Shown here piece by piece: positions 40,103-42,487 of a DNA stretch of 42,487 nt. The notes under the pieces are model-generated. The model saw nothing but the letters and a program-made list of their open reading frames with translations, made no database searches and was not told the origin of the DNA. A program made the translations under genes and the position numbers. Within the stretch, counting starts at the first letter, position 1. The number at the start of each line of letters is the position of its first letter. Source of the stretch: Pseudomonadota bacterium (lineage in GTDB: Bacteria; Pseudomonadota; Gammaproteobacteria; Steroidobacterales; GCA-2729495); NCBI GenBank assembly GCA_963205295.1, contig CAUJIY010000032.1:1-42487 (forward strand). The letters run 5' to 3'.

Positions 40103-40954
40103 GCGCTGGCGGATCAGGCCCTCCTGGGCAAGCGAGGCCACCAGCCGGCCATCCTGCGTAAACACGTGGCCGCGCGACAGGCCGCGCGCACCGACCGCCG
40201 TCGGGCTGTCGAGGTCGAACAGCAGCCACTCGTCGACCCGCAGCGGACGATGGAACCAGATGGCATGATCGAGGCTCGCCATCTGCACGCCCTCGCGGCC
40301 GGTGTGCAGCCCGTGCGGCAGCATCGCCGTACCGATCAGCTCGTAGTCGGAGATGTAGGCGAACAGCACCAGGTGCAGCAGCTCGTCGTCGGGCAACCGC
40401 TCCACGGCCTTCATCCACACGCGCTTGACCGGTTCCATGCTCGTGGTCGCGAGGAAGTGTGCCGACACCACGGGCTTGACGATGAACGGACGCCGGTGGG
40501 CGAGGAAGCGGGTCACGCGCGCCGGCACCGCCGCGCCACGCTCCCGCGCCAGCTCCTGCAGGTCCTGCAGCGCATCGGGAGGAGTGACCTCGGGCATGGG
40601 CGCCTGGTGCTCGATGCCCGTCTCGGGCACCTGGAACGAAGCCGCCATGTTGAAGATCTGCACGCCGCGCTGGACCGCCACCACGCGGCGGCTGGAGAAG
40701 GTTGCGCCGTCGCGGGCACGGTCGACCTGATAGACGACCGGCTCGTCGACAGCGCCCGGCCGCAGGAAATAGGCATGCATCGAGTGCACGCTGCGGCCGC
40801 TGACCGTGTGGTGCGCGGCCGCCAGCGCCTGGCCGAGCACCTGGCCGCCGAAGATCTGTGGCGTGCCGATGTCGCGGCTCTGGCCGCGGAACGAGTTCTC
40901 GTCGATCTGCTCGAGGTCGAGCAGCCCGATCATTTCCTGCAGTGCCTGGTTCAT
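40088..40954 (-). CDS. tesB: Acyl-CoA thioesterase II
   Basis: The enzyme hydrolyses acyl-CoA to free fatty acid and CoA. The 288-residue double-hotdog protein shows FRGQSRDIGTPQIFGGQVLGQALAAA (core GTPQIFGGQVLGQAL), HAYFLRPG, RDGATFSSRRVVAVQRG, MASLDHAIWFHRPLRVDEWLLF with the catalytic Asp, and GLSRGHVFTQDGRLVASLAQEG. ATG 40954 begins MNQALQEMIGLLDLEQ, as in other TesB proteins; the upstream extension is rejected. Confidence 0.95.
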   Translation of the reverse strand: MNQALQEMIGLLDLEQIDENSFRGQSRDIGTPQIFGGQVLGQALAAAHHTVSGRSVHSMHAYFLRPGAVDEPVVYQVDRARDGATFSSRRVVAVQRGVQIFNMAASFQVPETGIEHQAPMPEVTPPDALQDLQELARERGAAVPARVTRFLAHRRPFIVKPVVSAHFLATTSMEPVKRVWMKAVERLPDDELLHLVLFAYISDYELIGTAMLPHGLHTGREGVQMASLDHAIWFHRPLRVDEWLLFDLDSPTAVGARGLSRGHVFTQDGRLVASLAQEGLIRQRSERA

Positions 40955-41028
40955 GGTATCCCGCCGTCCTCGAGCGCCCCATTGTACCGGCACCGCCCGC
41001 GCCGCCGCTGTGCTAACTTGGTCGCGCC

Positions 41029-41868
41029 ATGATCACCGATCCAGTACGCGAGCTGCTCGAGTACTACCTGGGCCTGCTGGTGATGGCGGGCGACTACGCC
41101 CGCGCCATCCAGCCGCAGCTCGCCACCCGCACGCCGAAGGATGGCCACAACGCCTGGGTCAGCGCCCTGACCGACGCCGACCTGTCGGTGCAGAACCTGT
41201 TCGAGGTGGCCACGCTCGCGCGCTTCCCGCAGGTGCACTTCTTCGGCGAGGAACACGCCCGCTCGCTCAACCAGAAGTATTTTCCCGGGCAGGCAGCGCT
41301 CGCGGTGCACCTCGACCCGGTCAACGGCACCTTCCTCTACCAGCACCAGCGCGCGAACTGGGACATCCTGCTGAGCATCGCCGAGCACGGCCAACTCGTC
41401 GCGGCGGTGAGCTACATGCCGGCGAGCGGCCGCTTCTTCCTCGCCCTGCGCGGTGCCGGCGCACTCACCGGCGAGCGCCGCCACCCGCACCTCGCCGACA
41501 TGGTGCCGCTCGCCACGCGCCCGGGCAGCCGCCAGTGCCTCACCTACCAGACCCCGGAGGTCAACGAGCGCCTGCGCGGCGAGTTCGAGTGCTTCGACAT
41601 CGTCGCCGACGACGACCCGGCACGCGGGCTCGACAATCTCAACGAGTTCTACAGCGGCCGGCTCGCCGCCTTCGCCTGCCGTGCCGGCGACTGTCTCGAC
41701 TGGGGTGCCGCGGCCTTCATCGCCGTGGCCGCCGGCGGCCGCGCCACGCACCTCGACGGCAGTCCGCTCGACATCTTCGCGGACTTCGACCCGCAGCGTA
41801 CGGTCGACATGCTGGTGGCCGCCGATGCCACCACCCACGCGGCCATCATGGCGCGGCTCGCGCGCTAA
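41029..41868 (+). CDS. Inositol-monophosphatase-like protein with an altered catalytic motif
   Basis: The 279-residue protein follows the IMPase/FBPase fold pattern: VSALTDADLSVQNLF, FFGEEHARS (metal-binding Glu), HLDPVNGTFLYQHQRANWDI, SYMPASGRFFLALRGAGA and DWGAAAFIAVAAGGRATHLDG. In IMPases the second metal site is DP(L/I)DGT; here the second Asp is Asn (DPVNGT). That loss would normally weaken metal binding, so the protein may have changed activity or be a regulator. The last motif WDxAAG reads DWGAAA. It is divergent from tesB and could be compared with CysQ and SuhB types. It is not the SuhB of this genome, which lies at 24421. Confidence 0.75.
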   Translation: MITDPVRELLEYYLGLLVMAGDYARAIQPQLATRTPKDGHNAWVSALTDADLSVQNLFEVATLARFPQVHFFGEEHARSLNQKYFPGQAALAVHLDPVNGTFLYQHQRANWDILLSIAEHGQLVAAVSYMPASGRFFLALRGAGALTGERRHPHLADMVPLATRPGSRQCLTYQTPEVNERLRGEFECFDIVADDDPARGLDNLNEFYSGRLAAFACRAGDCLDWGAAAFIAVAAGGRATHLDGSPLDIFADFDPQRTVDMLVAADATTHAAIMARLAR

Positions 41869-42487
41869 CCGGGCGGCGGGCGGAAACCACCCCTGAGCCG
41901 CTCGACGAACGCGGCGAACCCGAGGACCGTGCGGTCCGCGAACGGCGGCCCGATGATCTGTATCCCGACCGGCAGTCCCGCCGGATCGAGGCCGGCCGGG
42001 ACCACCGCCGCGGGCAACCCGGCGAGCGTGGCGAGTGCACACCAGAACGACTGCTGCATGTAAGGCCGGTCGATGCCGCCCAGACGCACGTTGCGGTCGG
42101 GAAATTCGCGGACATCGTGGGTCAACGCCGTGGTCGGCGCCACCGGCGCCAGCAGCAGATCGTAGCGTGTGAAGAACTCCGTCCAGGGCCGGCGCTGGCG
42201 CTCGCGTTCCTCACACGCGGCGAGCCAGTCGCGGTGCGACTGCACCACCGCACGCGGCATGATCGACAGCGGCGTCCATGCCGCCGCCTGCGGCGCCCGG
42301 CGCGCGGCGGCGGCAAAGGCGCGCATCAGGCTCTCCGGGTAGCTGCCGCTCATCTCCGCGTACATGAGCTCGAGGAAGTTGCGGAAATAAGCGTCCGCAT
42401 CGAGCGCCGGCCGCGCCCCGCGATCGACCGCCACACCGGCACCGGTCACGGCGTCACAGGCGGCGGTGAGCACACCGGCCACGCCGG
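41865..42487 (-). CDS. Amidase-signature family protein, C-terminal part (cut by window edge)
   Basis: About 207 residues of a larger enzyme are visible; the catalytic Ser-Ser-Lys core would lie beyond the window. The segment contains FTRYDLLLAPVAPTTALTHD, MQQSFWCALATLAGLPAAVVPAGLDPAGLPVGIQIIGPPFADRTVLGFA (marked by LAGLPAAVVPAG and GLPVGIQIIGPPFAD), which is the standard C-terminal block of amidases. The ATG at 42482 is unlikely to be the true start because family members are about 450-500 residues long. The substrate is unknown. It is convergent with the IMPase-like gene, the 3' ends overlapping by 4 bp. Confidence 0.85.
   Translation of the reverse strand, partial: GVAGVLTAACDAVTGAGVAVDRGARPALDADAYFRNFLELMYAEMSGSYPESLMRAFAAAARRAPQAAAWTPLSIMPRAVVQSHRDWLAACEERERQRRPWTEFFTRYDLLLAPVAPTTALTHDVREFPDRNVRLGGIDRPYMQQSFWCALATLAGLPAAVVPAGLDPAGLPVGIQIIGPPFADRTVLGFAAFVERLRGGFRPPPG

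Overview
The window is a piece of chromosome from a GC-rich gammaproteobacterium. The evidence is gene content and order: guaB-guaA, ndk-rlmN-pilW-rodZ-hisS-yfgM-bamB-der, queA-tgt-yajC-secD-secF, xerD-dsbC and zapE. A Xanthomonadales/Nevskiales-like lineage would fit the SST-type MetX relative and the Der N-terminus. I cannot name a genus from sequence alone.

The first 7.3 kb are accessory DNA, with visibly lower GC and looser packing than the rest. The left edge holds the start of an AbiEi-type antitoxin gene (minus strand) with a palindromic operator over its start. A lone plus-strand secreted protein follows. From 2132 to 7318 lies a 5.2-kb island bounded by a 21-bp direct repeat. The right copy is the 3' end of guaA, including its stop codon, and the left copy is a duplicate of it. 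The guaA 3' end is a known integration hotspot for genomic islands, but no integrase gene lies between these repeats.

The island carries a short integron-type cassette array without an integron integrase, read on the minus strand. In order from guaA the cassettes are: (1) four overlapping small membrane-protein genes, the last one frameshifted; (2) a DUF416/YjaG-like gene; (3) an Imm11/DUF1629-like immunity gene with an extra N-terminal domain; (4) a remnant with one small membrane ORF. Two attC sites are intact. A third is split by a complete 1421-bp IS1111/IS110-type element with subterminal inverted repeats and a 263-nt noncoding tail, where a guide (seek/bridge) RNA would be expected. A 228-bp noncoding element with TTTRCCGTCA motifs occurs twice, once just upstream of the cassette array and once just upstream of the AbiEi gene.

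From 7302 to the right end the window is tightly packed core genome. Blocks: guaA-guaB (minus) divergent from xseA and a YihY/BrkB membrane protein (plus); a minus-strand run from ndk through rlmN, pilW, rodZ, hisS, yfgM, bamB and der to a metX-like acyltransferase and a MAPEG protein; trmJ with a cysteine desulfurase and a degenerate IscU-like protein (minus) divergent from suhB; queA-tgt-yajC-secD-secF (minus); tRNA-Leu(CAA), a Nudix hydrolase and fdxA (plus); xerD-dsbC (minus) divergent from an acyltransferase and a thiolase; ETF-QO (minus) divergent from zapE, gpmA and a gamma carbonic anhydrase; tesB (minus) divergent from an atypical inositol-monophosphatase-like protein; and a partial amidase at the right edge. 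Points worth a look in the core are a der gene with only a CTG codon at its start, a RodZ without its C-terminal domain, ispG missing from its usual slot, and a DPVNGT motif where the IMPase family has DPxDGT.
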